Source: Metalysinibacillus jejuensis (lineage in GTDB: Bacteria; Bacillota; Bacilli; Bacillales_A; Planococcaceae). Taken from it: a DNA stretch of 64,000 nucleotides. Positions within the stretch are counted from its first letter, which is position 1; the number at the start of each line of letters is the position of its first letter. Both the position numbers and the translations under genes were made by a program. Location of the stretch: the NCBI RefSeq assembly GCF_003057615.1, contig NZ_QAFW01000004.1:1-64000 (forward strand). The letters run 5' to 3'. This document shows, one piece after another, positions 48,410 through 57,017 of the stretch. Below the pieces are notes generated by a model. It saw nothing but the letters and a program-made list of their open reading frames with translations, ran no database searches and was not told where the DNA came from.

Positions 48410-49840
48410 TTAATCGATGTGTAATCGCTCTTTATGTGCTGCTACCAATTGTGCAGCGATTGCCTGGCCTTGCGCCACACATTCCGGAATTGAAATACCT
48501 CTAAATGAGCTCCCTGCAAGATGCACATTTGGAAATTGTTGTTGCAACTGCTCACTCGCTTGCGCAATGCGTGCAGTATGACCTACCGTATACTGCGGCA
48601 TAGCGTTTTTCCAACGCGTTACGATCGTAGTGAGTGGTTTACCTTTCACTTGTAATGTTTGCTGTAAATCAGCAATCACATTCTGTTCAATTTCTCGGTC
48701 TGATAGCTCTACAATTGCTTCATCGCCTACGCGCCCAATATAGCTTCGTAATACAACATAATCCTCACTAGCCGTTAAAGGCCACTTTAGGTTACTCCAC
48801 GTACAAGAAGTAATCGTTAAATCACTATTACGTGAAACAAAAAAGGCCAGCGCTTCTAAGTCATCAAATTGCTCACGTTTAAACACCATATTAACAGTGG
48901 CAATTGTAGCTGTAGTCATAGCTTCAAGTGGCTGTAACATCGTTTTATCTTCAAATAAGCTCTGTGCTACATAATAAGGTGTAGCAACTACAATATCGTC
49001 TGCGTATAAGGTTGGGTTATGGCTTAATTGAATAGCCATGCCATCCTCGGTATGACCAATTGCTTCCGCCCGTACTCCCTTGCGTATTGTGCCTGGCTTT
49101 AGCGTCGCTTCTATTGCTTCGACCATTGTTTCTAAACCATTTTTAAACGTCTGAAAAATACCAGCACCTTGCTTTGGTATATCACTGTAAAAAAGACTCG
49201 ACTGCGCTTTTCGCATACCGAGTAATAGGCTACGGTGCTTTTGCTCTACTTCATAAAGCTCAGGAAAAGTAGTTTGTAAACTTAATTGCTCCACATCACC
49301 TGCATAAACACTAGCAAGAAGTGGTTCCACTAAGTTTTCAACAATTTCTGCGCCAAAACGACGTCGCAAAAACGCGCCTACCGGTTGATCAACAGGCAAT
49401 TGCGTACGTGGAATGAAAAAATCACCCGCCGCACGCACTTTACCGCTGACTGAAAATAATCGAGATGTGATAAATGATGAAATATGCGGCGCATCGCCAG
49501 CTAACAAACTCGGGGGTACTGGGTACAATTCATTGCCAAGGGCAATAAATGTTTTGCCAAGCGCATTGCCAACAATACTGTCCTCAATTTGCAAGTCCTG
49601 TGCCAGTCGCTTCACACTACCCGTTCGGTCAAAAAAAGACTCCGGGCCTTTTTCCATAATAATACCGTTCTTACGATGTGTGTGCACTTTCCCTCCCAAA
49701 CGGAGTGAGGCTTCGACTAACGTGATGTCAATTGGCAAATTTTCAGCATCAATGGCACGCTGTATATAATACATGGCCGTTAATCCTGTTATGCCACCTC
49801 CAATGATTACAATTCTCCGTCTTTCCTTTGTCACTGCCAT
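48410..49840 (-). CDS. hemY: Coproporphyrinogen III oxidase (protoporphyrinogen oxidase family, HemY/CgoX)
   Basis: A 476-residue FAD enzyme. The dinucleotide motif RIVIIGGGITGLTAMYYIQ is at the N-terminus, followed by GGKVHTHRKNGIIMEKGPES and FFDRTG, and the C-terminal SSFRGISIPECVAQGQAIA block that closes the FAD site. In Gram-positive bacteria this enzyme oxidises coproporphyrinogen III to coproporphyrin III. It is the last gene of hemE-hemH-hemY. Several start codons are adjacent (GTG 49846, ATG 49843, ATG 49840) and SD strength does not separate them clearly. Confidence 0.95.
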   Translation of the reverse strand: MAVTKERRRIVIIGGGITGLTAMYYIQRAIDAENLPIDITLVEASLRLGGKVHTHRKNGIIMEKGPESFFDRTGSVKRLAQDLQIEDSIVGNALGKTFIALGNELYPVPPSLLAGDAPHISSFITSRLFSVSGKVRAAGDFFIPRTQLPVDQPVGAFLRRRFGAEIVENLVEPLLASVYAGDVEQLSLQTTFPELYEVEQKHRSLLLGMRKAQSSLFYSDIPKQGAGIFQTFKNGLETMVEAIEATLKPGTIRKGVRAEAIGHTEDGMAIQLSHNPTLYADDIVVATPYYVAQSLFEDKTMLQPLEAMTTATIATVNMVFKREQFDDLEALAFFVSRNSDLTITSCTWSNLKWPLTASEDYVVLRSYIGRVGDEAIVELSDREIEQNVIADLQQTLQVKGKPLTTIVTRWKNAMPQYTVGHTARIAQASEQLQQQFPNVHLAGSSFRGISIPECVAQGQAIAAQLVAAHKERLHID

Positions 49841-49854
49841 CATCACTTTCTATT

Positions 49855-50784
49855 TTATTGCTGTAGCTTTTTTTGGATTGCACTAACCATTGCATCGACA
49901 AATAATGGATCAGTGTTTGGCATCGCTGGACGGTAGTAGTTAGCGCCTACTTCGTCACACACTACTTTACACTCGTAGTCATTATCATATAACACTTCTA
50001 GGTGTTCGGTTACAAAACCTACTGGTGTATATACAAATGAACGATAACCTTTATTATGATAAAGATCGCGCGTTAAATCTTGCACATCTGGCCCTAACCA
50101 CGGATCAGGTGTTTGGCCTTCTGACTGCCAACCTACTTCTACATTTTTAACGCCAGTCGCTTGTTGAATTAACTTAGCAGTATCATGTAATTGTTGCTCA
50201 TACGGGTCACCTAGTAGCTTGATTTTTTCTGGTAATGAGTGAGCTGATACGATTAAGCAAGCTTTCTCACGCTCTTCATCTGACATTGCATCAAACGTTT
50301 CGGTAACTTTATTTGCCCAGTATTGAATAAATGAAGGCTCATCATACCAAGACTCAACACAAGTAACTTTTAAGTCACCTACTTTTTCTGCTTCTTCTAA
50401 TACACGACCGTTATAAGACTTAACCGAAAAAGTAGAGAAGTGAGGTGCTAACACGATTGATACCGCTTCTTTAATACCATCCGCATGCATTTTTGCAATC
50501 GCATCTTCAATAAATGGTTCGATGTGTTTTAGACCGATATATAATTGATACTCTACTTCATCTTGCACTTCATTTAAACGTGCACACAACGCTTCAGCTT
50601 GTGCTTCTGTTGCTTTTGCTAGTGGCGAAATACCACCAATTGCCGCATAGCGACGACGTAAGTCTTCTAAATGTTCAGGTGCTGGCTTACGACCACCACG
50701 GATATGCGTGTAGTAACGTTCAATATCTTCTTCTTTATAAGGCGTACCATACGCCATTACTAATAATCCTCGCACTTCTTTCAT
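49855..50784 (-). CDS. hemH: Coproporphyrin III ferrochelatase
   Basis: A 309-residue enzyme that inserts ferrous iron into coproporphyrin III. Family markers are LLVMAYGTPYKEEDIERYY at the N-terminus, HIRGGRKPAPEHLEDLRRRY, the catalytic histidine in LIVSAHSLPEKI near residue 182, and VEVGWQSEGQTPDPWLGPD with the acidic metal site VGFVTEHLEVLYDND near 262. Located between hemE and hemY as in B. subtilis. Confidence 0.97.
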   Translation of the reverse strand: MKEVRGLLVMAYGTPYKEEDIERYYTHIRGGRKPAPEHLEDLRRRYAAIGGISPLAKATEAQAEALCARLNEVQDEVEYQLYIGLKHIEPFIEDAIAKMHADGIKEAVSIVLAPHFSTFSVKSYNGRVLEEAEKVGDLKVTCVESWYDEPSFIQYWANKVTETFDAMSDEEREKACLIVSAHSLPEKIKLLGDPYEQQLHDTAKLIQQATGVKNVEVGWQSEGQTPDPWLGPDVQDLTRDLYHNKGYRSFVYTPVGFVTEHLEVLYDNDYECKVVCDEVGANYYRPAMPNTDPLFVDAMVSAIQKKLQQ

Positions 50785-50807
50785 GCGTGAGTCACCTCGT
50801 TTTTTTA

Positions 50808-51857
50808 TTAACCGCGCGCTGCGATTTGTTTTGCACTATATTCGTGAATAAATGCTGTTAAACGTTTTAACACTTCTGGATCTACTTCTGGGAAGACGCC
50901 ATGACCTAAGTTAAAGATATGACCTTTAGCCTCTAACCCTTGATCAATGATGTCTTTTGCACGCTCTTCAATAATTGACCAATCTGCAAGTAATAGTGCT
51001 GGGTCTAAGTTACCTTGAACCGGCTTATTTACACCTTTTGCTAGCGCTTCATTGATTGGTAAACGCCAGTCTAAGCCTACTACATCAATTGGCAGGTCAT
51101 TCCATTCATTAACTAAGTGGCTTGCCCCTACACCAAATTGAATCAGTGGAATATTTTCTTCGCGTAACGTCGTAAAAATACGTGTCATTACTGGCTTAAT
51201 AAATACGCGGTAATCCGCTACATTTAAAGCGCCTACCCATGAGTCAAAAATTTGTACAGCTTTTGCGCCTGCTTTCACTTGCGCACGAATATCTACAATA
51301 ATCATATCAGCTAATTTGTCCATTAGGGCAAACCATGCTTTCGGTTCAGACACCATTAATGATTTTGTTTTATTATAGTTTTTCGAAGGCCCACCTTCAA
51401 TCATATAGCTTGCTAATGTAAACGGTGCACCAGCGAAACCAATTAACGGTACATTCAATTGTTGTTTTGTTAGCATTTCAATTGTTTTTAACACGAATGG
51501 TGTGTGCTCTTCAGCATTAAATTCACCTAATTTTTCAATATCAGCAACTGTGCGTACTGGATTTGAAATAACCGGACCAACACCCGCTTTAATTTGTACA
51601 TCAATACCAATGCCTGGCAGTGGCGTCACGATATCTTTATATAAAATCGCAGCATCCACGTTATAGTTCTCTACAGGAAGGCGTGTAACATACGCGCATA
51701 ATTCTGGTTGCATTGTAATTTCTTCGAGCGAATATTTCTTTTTAATTTCGCGGTATTCAGGTTGTGAGCGCCCTGCTTGTCGCATATACCATACAGGTGT
51801 ATGCTCCACCTTTTCGCCACGTGCTGCGCGCAGTAATGTATCATTAAACTTTGTCAT
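50808..51857 (-). CDS. hemE: Uroporphyrinogen decarboxylase
   Basis: A 349-residue TIM-barrel enzyme that converts uroporphyrinogen III to coproporphyrinogen III. Signatures are [19 protein letters not shown] near residue 23, [18 protein letters not shown] near 135, [28 protein letters not shown] and [13 protein letters not shown], and [16 protein letters not shown] near the C-terminus. I use ATG 51857 ([15 protein letters not shown]). Upstream ATG codons at 51869 and 51866 crowd the AAGGG SD. Confidence 0.97.
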   Translation of the reverse strand: MTKFNDTLLRAARGEKVEHTPVWYMRQAGRSQPEYREIKKKYSLEEITMQPELCAYVTRLPVENYNVDAAILYKDIVTPLPGIGIDVQIKAGVGPVISNPVRTVADIEKLGEFNAEEHTPFVLKTIEMLTKQQLNVPLIGFAGAPFTLASYMIEGGPSKNYNKTKSLMVSEPKAWFALMDKLADMIIVDIRAQVKAGAKAVQIFDSWVGALNVADYRVFIKPVMTRIFTTLREENIPLIQFGVGASHLVNEWNDLPIDVVGLDWRLPINEALAKGVNKPVQGNLDPALLLADWSIIEERAKDIIDQGLEAKGHIFNLGHGVFPEVDPEVLKRLTAFIHEYSAKQIAARG

Positions 51858-51936
51858 GATTACCATCATCCCTTCAAAATAAATAACTTGTATGTAAAAC
51901 TAGACATCCTTATTCACTATAAACGCGTATGCTAGT

Positions 51937-51965
51937 ATTGTATAGCGCGAACTGACAAATGTCAT
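51937..51965 (-). promoter_or_regulatory. hemE promoter with palindrome at the -35
   Basis: ATGACA (51965-51960) and TACAAT (51942-51937), 17-base spacer, on the minus strand. TGACAAATGTCA (51953-51964) is a 5-2-5 palindrome that overlaps the -35 and is a candidate operator for the heme operon. Confidence 0.55.
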
Positions 51966-51991
51966 AAAATCGTTCTTTCTGGGCGATTCTT

Positions 51992-52020
51992 TTGACATAA
52001 TCTTGTATTATCGTTTAAAT
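51992..52020 (+). promoter_or_regulatory. hmoB promoter
   Basis: A perfect TTGACA (51992-51997) and TTAAAT (52015-52020) with a 17-base spacer. No clear Fur or PerR box is seen around it. Confidence 0.65.
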
Positions 52021-52068
52021 AGAAGATAAGATTCAGACTTTTTTCTTAAATTGAGGAGGCATTTACAA

Positions 52069-52584
52069 ATGAATATTTATTTAACATCAGGCACACCTGA
52101 GTATATGGAACAAGTGCGTGCAAAATACCCGAACGAAAAAATGATCGTTCTATACGGTGAAGGCAATGCTGTATTACTTCATGAAACTGAGGGTAAAACT
52201 GTTTTTCAATCTCCCCGAAAATTCGAAGCAATTGATTCGATCAACGAACTAAAAGGTACGGGGTACTATGTTTTAAATAATATTCCAGTAACTGAGGAAG
52301 GCCGTCCTGTATTTGAACATCGCTTCTTAAGTCGCAAAGGATCTATTGAAAATGAGCCTGGCTTTATCGCTTTCCGTTTAATGCGACCAATCGGTGAAGA
52401 AACGTACATCGTTTTAACAGAATGGGCTGGTCCTGAATCGTTTAAAGCATGGACAGAATCTCAAGCATTCCGCAATTCACACGCAGAAAAAAAACCAGAA
52501 GGTGCTAAGCCTCCTGTAAACATTTTCTCTGCTGCTTCATACGTTACAACTTACCAAACCGCTAAACAACAAGACGAAGCATAA
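52069..52584 (+). CDS. hmoB: Heme-degrading monooxygenase HmoB-like
   Basis: A 171-residue protein whose C-terminal half (about residues 70-160) is an antibiotic-biosynthesis-monooxygenase domain of the heme-oxygenase kind: FEHRFLSRKGSIENEPGFIA, RLMRPIGEETYIVLTEWAGP and SFKAWTESQAFRNSHAEKKP with the Asn/His block. B. subtilis HmoB (YhgC) opens heme without canonical oxygenase chemistry and is also encoded next to hemEHY. Start ATG 52069 has GAGGAGG 9 nt upstream. It is transcribed divergently from hemE, so heme making and breaking share an intergenic region. Confidence 0.88.
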   Translation: MNIYLTSGTPEYMEQVRAKYPNEKMIVLYGEGNAVLLHETEGKTVFQSPRKFEAIDSINELKGTGYYVLNNIPVTEEGRPVFEHRFLSRKGSIENEPGFIAFRLMRPIGEETYIVLTEWAGPESFKAWTESQAFRNSHAEKKPEGAKPPVNIFSAASYVTTYQTAKQQDEA

Positions 52585-52588
52585 TAAA

Positions 52589-52625
52589 AAAGTTAGACTA
52601 ACCTAATTTGGTCGGTCTAACTTTT
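52589..52625. terminator. Bidirectional terminator between hmoB and ecsB
   Basis: AAAGTTAGAC...GTCTAACTTT (10-bp stem) flanked by A-run and T-run, serving two convergent genes. Confidence 0.88.
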
Positions 52626-52628
52626 TCT

Positions 52629-53816
52629 TTACGCTTTTTTCATCATTTTTTGTGTAACTAGCCCCACAATGAGCATGATGGCACCTGTGACATAAAAATA
52701 AGGCTGCATGCTATGACTTAGCGTAACAATTAACGCTTGTACAACGATGAGTAGACGTACGATAGAAGTAGCGGCTGCTTGCTTATGTGCTTGTGCTACA
52801 GGATACAACACATCCATACGAAAAGCGCTTTGGTGCGTTAGTGCTTGTTGGAGTTGTAGCGCGGTAGCAAACGCCAACGCTCCAGCAATAACAAAGCGAA
52901 CAGCTGTAATATCGATAAATGCCATTAATACAGCAGCTATTACCGTTAAACGCACCCATAAATAAAAATGATCATTTGTACGAATAAACGTACGCCATAA
53001 TAAATAGCGATGCGCATTTTGTTGACGATATGGTACTAATTGATAAATCATATCCAACCATTTGCGTCTGCGAATCGCTCCGCGTAAATGTGGTACATCT
53101 GTAAAATAATTAGCAAATCGATAAAAACGCAACATTCGATTTTGCTCAAGTGTAATAAAATGGTCATAAGGAAAAGGCTTATTATGCACTTTCTTTTTAA
53201 GTAGTTGCATATAAATGAGTTGTGTAATTACCCCAATACCTACGCCGTAATACCAGCCATTTAAATAAGTCGCAATCGTCAACCAAACGAGCATAAAACG
53301 AATTACTCGATCCACCCATACAAAGCGCCCACGATATAAATAGCGAAAAGCAAACTCGCTATGAATACTCATATATTTCATTACTAGCGCAATACCCAAC
53401 CCTAGCCAAATCATTGTAATGGCAAGGGGCGTTACTATTTTTAACAGCGGAATAAAAGCTACGTACACTATTATGATGAGCATAAGACTCGTCGTAAACG
53501 TAAAACGTAGTGCTTGAGAAAAATACTGCGGCATTTTTTGTTCAAGCGGTAATAAATATACTGCATCAGGTTCGCGTAGCAGTGTTGTAGGCTGACTGAA
53601 CATAATGAGTAGCCCCATTACGCAACCGACAAGCGCCGCTGCGGGAAACGTCGGTGAAACCTGTTCTAACCAAGCGCTATATTGATAGCCGCCTGCACCT
53701 AGTAAAAAGACAATAACAATAGCGATGTGCCCTGTAAAAATATAGCGCATATACTTTTGCAATTCGTTTGTATAATGAGCAAGACGTGTTTGCCAAACCG
53801 CTTGTAAATTACGCAT
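52629..53816 (-). CDS. ecsB: ABC transporter permease EcsB
   Basis: A 395-residue membrane protein with about nine hydrophobic segments grouped in pairs (e.g. residues 27-47, 56-75, 110-130, 132-150, 287-320, 355-390) and a cytoplasmic stretch around 230-285. It matches EcsB by length, by gene order ecsB-ecsA-hit and by segments such as EPDAVYLLPLEQKMPQYFSQ. The Ecs transporter influences secretion, competence and intramembrane proteolysis in B. subtilis. Substrate is not established. Its ATG overlaps the ecsA stop by 8 bases. Confidence 0.88.
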   Translation of the reverse strand: MRNLQAVWQTRLAHYTNELQKYMRYIFTGHIAIVIVFLLGAGGYQYSAWLEQVSPTFPAAALVGCVMGLLIMFSQPTTLLREPDAVYLLPLEQKMPQYFSQALRFTFTTSLMLIIIVYVAFIPLLKIVTPLAITMIWLGLGIALVMKYMSIHSEFAFRYLYRGRFVWVDRVIRFMLVWLTIATYLNGWYYGVGIGVITQLIYMQLLKKKVHNKPFPYDHFITLEQNRMLRFYRFANYFTDVPHLRGAIRRRKWLDMIYQLVPYRQQNAHRYLLWRTFIRTNDHFYLWVRLTVIAAVLMAFIDITAVRFVIAGALAFATALQLQQALTHQSAFRMDVLYPVAQAHKQAAATSIVRLLIVVQALIVTLSHSMQPYFYVTGAIMLIVGLVTQKMMKKA

Positions 53817-54549
53817 GGTCTTGCTCCTTTGTCATCGCAATATATAAATCATCTAATGTAGCTTCTGGCATATTAAAGGCTTGTCGTAAATCAGCCATCG
53901 TACCTTGTGCACGAACACGTCCTTCATGCAATAAAATAATACGATCACAGTAACGTTCTGCTGTAGATAAAATATGGGTCGACATTAAAATCGCTGCACC
54001 ATCTTTTTTCTTTTCAGCCATTTGATCAAGCAATGATTGAATGCCTAGTGGGTCTAATCCTACGAAAGGTTCGTCAATAATATACAGCGAAGGTTCGACT
54101 AAAAAGGCGCACATAATCATCACTTTTTGACGCATTCCTTTAGAAAAGTGCGAAGGAAACCATTTTAAGCGGCGTTCCATTCTAAATTCTTTTAAAAGTT
54201 TGTCTGCTCGTTCTTTGACCGTTTTTTCATCTAGGCCATATGCCATCCCTGTTAAGGCAATATGTTCTTCTAACGTCAGCTCATCATATAATACCGGTGT
54301 TTCTGGAATATAAGAAAAAGAACTGCGGTACTTCTCCATATTTTGCGCTAATGTTACACCTTGTAATGTTACTTCCCCGCTATCTGGTAGCAATGTGCCG
54401 ATAATATGCTTAATTGTCGTACTTTTACCTGCCCCATTTAATCCGATGAGGCCTACCAATTCGCCCGCTTCTATTGAGAAGTTAACATCTTTAATAACAG
54501 GTTTTCTCGTATACCCACCTGTAACATTCGTTAATTGTAAAATCGCCAT
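53809..54549 (-). CDS. ecsA: ABC transporter ATP-binding protein EcsA
   Basis: A 246-residue ATPase. Walker A is GLNGAGKSTTIKHIIG near residue 36, signature FSKGMRQKVMIMCAFL near 140, Walker B LYIIDEPFVGLDP and H-loop LMSTHILSTAERYCD. Sequence and place (divergent from hit, next to ecsB) match EcsA. Confidence 0.94.
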   Translation of the reverse strand: MAILQLTNVTGGYTRKPVIKDVNFSIEAGELVGLIGLNGAGKSTTIKHIIGTLLPDSGEVTLQGVTLAQNMEKYRSSFSYIPETPVLYDELTLEEHIALTGMAYGLDEKTVKERADKLLKEFRMERRLKWFPSHFSKGMRQKVMIMCAFLVEPSLYIIDEPFVGLDPLGIQSLLDQMAEKKKDGAAILMSTHILSTAERYCDRIILLHEGRVRAQGTMADLRQAFNMPEATLDDLYIAMTKEQDHA

Positions 54550-54652
54550 CTATTTTCCACTCCTATCTTGCTTCTAGTTTAGCAAATCTCATCGCTTTGT
54601 TCAGTTATTTGTATGATAGAATAAGTTTACATCAACTAAAGGAGGAATTGTA

Positions 54653-55069
54653 ATGAGTGATTGTATTTTTTGTAAGATTATTGATGGCACTATCCCAAGT
54701 GTCAAAGTATATGAAGACGAGCATGTCTACGCTTTTCTTGATATCACACCATTAGCAAAAGGTCATACCCTATTAATTCCTAAACAGCACGTCAAAGATT
54801 TATTTGAAATGCCAAGCGAAATTGCAAGTCATCTTTATAGTGTCGCGCCTAAAATTGCAAATGCGATTAAAACAGCGTTCCAACCACAAGGACTCAACAC
54901 CTTAAATAATAACGGGGCAGCTGCTTATCAAACTGTGTTTCACTACCACCTTCATTTCATTCCACGTTATGAAGAAGACGGCTTAACGTTAGTATGGCAA
55001 CCTATTACGCCAGCTGAGGGAGAAATTAGTGCCACAGCAGAGGCCATCGTACAAGCGCTAAACGCATAA
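54653..55069 (+). CDS. hit: HIT family protein
   Basis: A 138-residue histidine-triad nucleotide hydrolase. The zinc-binding CIFCKIIDGTIPSVKVYEDE start, KGHTLLIPKQHVKDLFEMP, and the catalytic triad HYHLHFIPRY near residue 98-106 are visible. HIT proteins hydrolyse adenosine phosphoramidate-type bonds. The exact cellular role is unclear. It is divergent from ecsAB, as in B. subtilis, with SD AAAGGAGG. Confidence 0.94.
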   Translation: MSDCIFCKIIDGTIPSVKVYEDEHVYAFLDITPLAKGHTLLIPKQHVKDLFEMPSEIASHLYSVAPKIANAIKTAFQPQGLNTLNNNGAAAYQTVFHYHLHFIPRYEEDGLTLVWQPITPAEGEISATAEAIVQALNA

Positions 55070-55085
55070 TATTCTGAACAATCGT

Positions 55086-55114
55086 TTGCATTTATTACTA
55101 AACACTTGTATAAT
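55086..55114 (+). promoter_or_regulatory. trpP promoter
   Basis: TTGCAT (55086-55091) and a perfect TATAAT (55109-55114) with a 17-base spacer, just after the hit stop. Transcription would start near 55121. Confidence 0.75.
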
Positions 55115-55139
55115 TTAGCCAAGTTTCGCTAGCGCTCAT

Positions 55140-55192
55140 GAGGAGACGTTAGGAAGCAAATTTAGTTTAGATTAGTTGAGGAGAGATGAGTT
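55140..55192 (+). promoter_or_regulatory. TRAP-like binding repeats over the trpP ribosome site
   Basis: Six trinucleotides TAG, TAG, TAG, GAG, GAG, GAG occur at 55163-55190, each separated by exactly two bases and running up to the trpP ATG. Further GAG/TAG units lie at 55140-55145 and 55150-55152. TRAP (MtrB) binds such (G/U)AG repeats. They include the SD (GAGGAGAG), so tryptophan-loaded TRAP should block translation, as known for B. subtilis trpP. Confidence 0.75.
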
Positions 55193-55726
55193 ATGAACAC
55201 AAAAAATCTTGTTTTAATGGCGTTACTCGTAGGTGTAGGAGCAGCACTTTATATGGTAGTTCCTGGTTTAGTAGGTGGCATGAAGCCTGACTTCATGTTA
55301 ACGATGATGTTTATCGGTATTTTATTATTCCCCTATGCAAAAGAGACATTTTTACTCGCTTTAGCAACGGGGGTACTATCAGGTTTATTTACTACATTCC
55401 CAGGTGGCTTCTTACCAAATATTATCGATAAAGCAATTACAGGCTTTGTATTTTTAGGCGTAATCCTACTAGCAAAAAAAGTTATGCACCATATGGTAGC
55501 AAGCGTAATAGTAGTAATGTTAGGTACGATACTATCAGGTGTTATCTTCTTGGGGACAGCACTTTTTGTATTCGGTGCTAACGTACCTGTTGGCTTCTCT
55601 GCCCTATTTATCGGTGTAGTACTACCTGCTACATTGTTCAACGCAGTAGCATTCGCTGTGATTTACCCTATTATTACGAACCTAGTAAAACGCTCGTCAT
55701 TTAAAACAGCAACAGCTCATGCGTAA
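55193..55726 (+). CDS. trpP: Tryptophan transporter TrpP
   Basis: A 177-residue membrane protein with five or six helices (residues about 4-24, 33-50, 53-72, 76-96, 98-130, 135-160). LYMVVPGLVGGMKPDFMLTM and ANVPVGFSALFIGVVLPATL correspond to the TrpP (YhaG) family of the energy-coupled type tryptophan importers. The upstream TRAP-like repeats and its position next to hit, yhaH and scoC agree with trpP. Confidence 0.92.
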   Translation: MNTKNLVLMALLVGVGAALYMVVPGLVGGMKPDFMLTMMFIGILLFPYAKETFLLALATGVLSGLFTTFPGGFLPNIIDKAITGFVFLGVILLAKKVMHHMVASVIVVMLGTILSGVIFLGTALFVFGANVPVGFSALFIGVVLPATLFNAVAFAVIYPIITNLVKRSSFKTATAHA

Positions 55727-55733
55727 GTCGAAG

Positions 55734-55762
55734 CGATCTGTCATTTTGGCAGATCGTTTTTT
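55734..55762 (+). terminator. Terminator of trpP
   Basis: CGATCTG...CAGATCG stem of 7 bp with a 9-nt interior, then TTTTTTC. Confidence 0.85.
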
Positions 55763-55828
55763 CTTTTCGAAAGGTATGAATTTGGGTATGATAAAGGTAA
55801 GTACGTAATTTACTTGGAGGTATGGAAG

Positions 55829-56203
55829 ATGAAAGCAAAAAACTTTTTATTAGGTGTCACAGCAGGTGTAGTAGGCGGTATGGCTGTTGCAGCTTTTGTA
55901 GCACCCCAATCTGGCAACGCGCTGCGCTCTTCACTTAAAACAAACACAGCTAATCTTAAAATGGGCTTCGCTGATACACGTAACGAAGCAATGAATGTTA
56001 AAACAGCTGTCGCTACTCTAGCTTCGGTTGCAAAAAATAATATTCCGCAAATAGTAAATGATTTAAAAGGGTCAATTCAACGTTTCCAACAAGATATCGA
56101 ACCAAATGCAGACCACTTGAAACAAGAAATCGGTTCTTTACAACAATCTATTAGCGAAATCGAGAAAAATATTAGCGAACTTAAAGAAAACACACAAAAT
56201 TAA
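55829..56203 (+). CDS. yhaH: YtxH-domain protein YhaH
   Basis: A 124-residue protein with one N-terminal hydrophobic, glycine-rich helix (NFLLGVTAGVVGGMAVAAFV, residues 4-23), the APQSGNALRSSLK segment of YtxH-domain proteins, and a long helical C-terminal part with heptad spacing (DLKGSIQRFQQDIE, LKQEIGSLQQSISEIEKNIS). B. subtilis YhaH is a general-stress protein. ATG 55829 is 8 nt after GGAGG. The in-frame TTG at 55814 overlaps that SD. Confidence 0.85.
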   Translation: MKAKNFLLGVTAGVVGGMAVAAFVAPQSGNALRSSLKTNTANLKMGFADTRNEAMNVKTAVATLASVAKNNIPQIVNDLKGSIQRFQQDIEPNADHLKQEIGSLQQSISEIEKNISELKENTQN

Positions 56204-56262
56204 ACTAATCTTAAATAGTTTTTTAGTACTAACAAAATATCAAATAGTTGATAAAATTAATA

Positions 56263-56308
56263 AAAATGACGCTTAAAATAATATTTTTTAAGCGTCATTT
56301 TATTTTTT
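56263..56308 (+). terminator. Terminator of yhaH
   Basis: AAAATGACGCTTAAAA...TTTTTAAGCGTCATTTT, a stem of at least 15 bp, flanked by A and T runs. Confidence 0.88.
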
Positions 56309-56388
56309 ATTTTTTCTAACTTTAAAGTCTTTTCCTTTACTGCTATAATATTTTTAAAATGCTAATGAGAAAGTAGTAGGTGATTGCT

Positions 56389-56940
56389 ATGTCAGATGAG
56401 TTATACACAAAAAAAGAAGCAATGTTATATAGTCAGCGCATTGCTCAGCTATCAAAAGCACTATGGAAAGCAGTAGAAAAAGATTGGCAACATTGGATAA
56501 AACCTTATGATTTAAATATTAATGAGCATCATATTCTGTGGATCTCATTTCACTTAAAAGGTGCCTCTATTTCGGATGTGGCGAAATTCGGAGTCATGCA
56601 CGTCTCTACAGCCTTCAACTTCTCTAAAAAACTCGAAGAACGAGGCTACTTATCCTTCTCTAAACGTGATGATGATAAACGTAACACCTACGTTGAGTTG
56701 ACACAGGCTGGCATCCAATTAATTTTAGAGCTTAATGCTAACTACCATAATACACAGCACACCGTATTAAATGGCTCATTGCCTCTTAAAGATTTATACG
56801 GTCGTTTCCCTGAGTTTTTAGACGTAATGGCGGTCATCCGAAATATTTACGGTGATGATTTTATCGATATTTTTGAACGCTCATTTTCACATTTTCACGA
56901 ATCCTTCGATGATTTAGAACGTAAACATTCGGATAGGTGA
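56389..56940 (+). CDS. scoC: MarR-family transition-state regulator ScoC (Hpr)
   Basis: A 183-residue MarR-type regulator. [40 protein letters not shown] and [20 protein letters not shown] precede the winged helix (residues about 55-110) with [20 protein letters not shown] and the wing [14 protein letters not shown]. ScoC represses protease, sporulation and oligopeptide-transport genes at the end of growth. Its place between yhaH and prsA is as in B. subtilis. ATG 56389 has AGGTG 6 nt upstream. Confidence 0.93.
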   Translation: MSDELYTKKEAMLYSQRIAQLSKALWKAVEKDWQHWIKPYDLNINEHHILWISFHLKGASISDVAKFGVMHVSTAFNFSKKLEERGYLSFSKRDDDKRNTYVELTQAGIQLILELNANYHNTQHTVLNGSLPLKDLYGRFPEFLDVMAVIRNIYGDDFIDIFERSFSHFHESFDDLERKHSDR

Positions 56941-56943
56941 AAC

Positions 56944-56986
56944 AAAAGGAATGTTAAGTCACACTCATGCTTAACATTCCTTTTCA
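56944..56986 (+). terminator. Terminator of scoC
   Basis: AAAAGGAATGTTAAG and CTTAACATTCCTTTT form a perfect 15-bp stem with an 11-nt loop. Confidence 0.9.
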
Positions 56987-57017
56987 TGTTACCTATAATT
57001 AAATAGGAGGTGACGAT

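Noticed and set aside
49413-49769. A 118-codon plus-strand frame opposite hemY
   Set aside because: Antisense shadow with no promoter or ribosome site.
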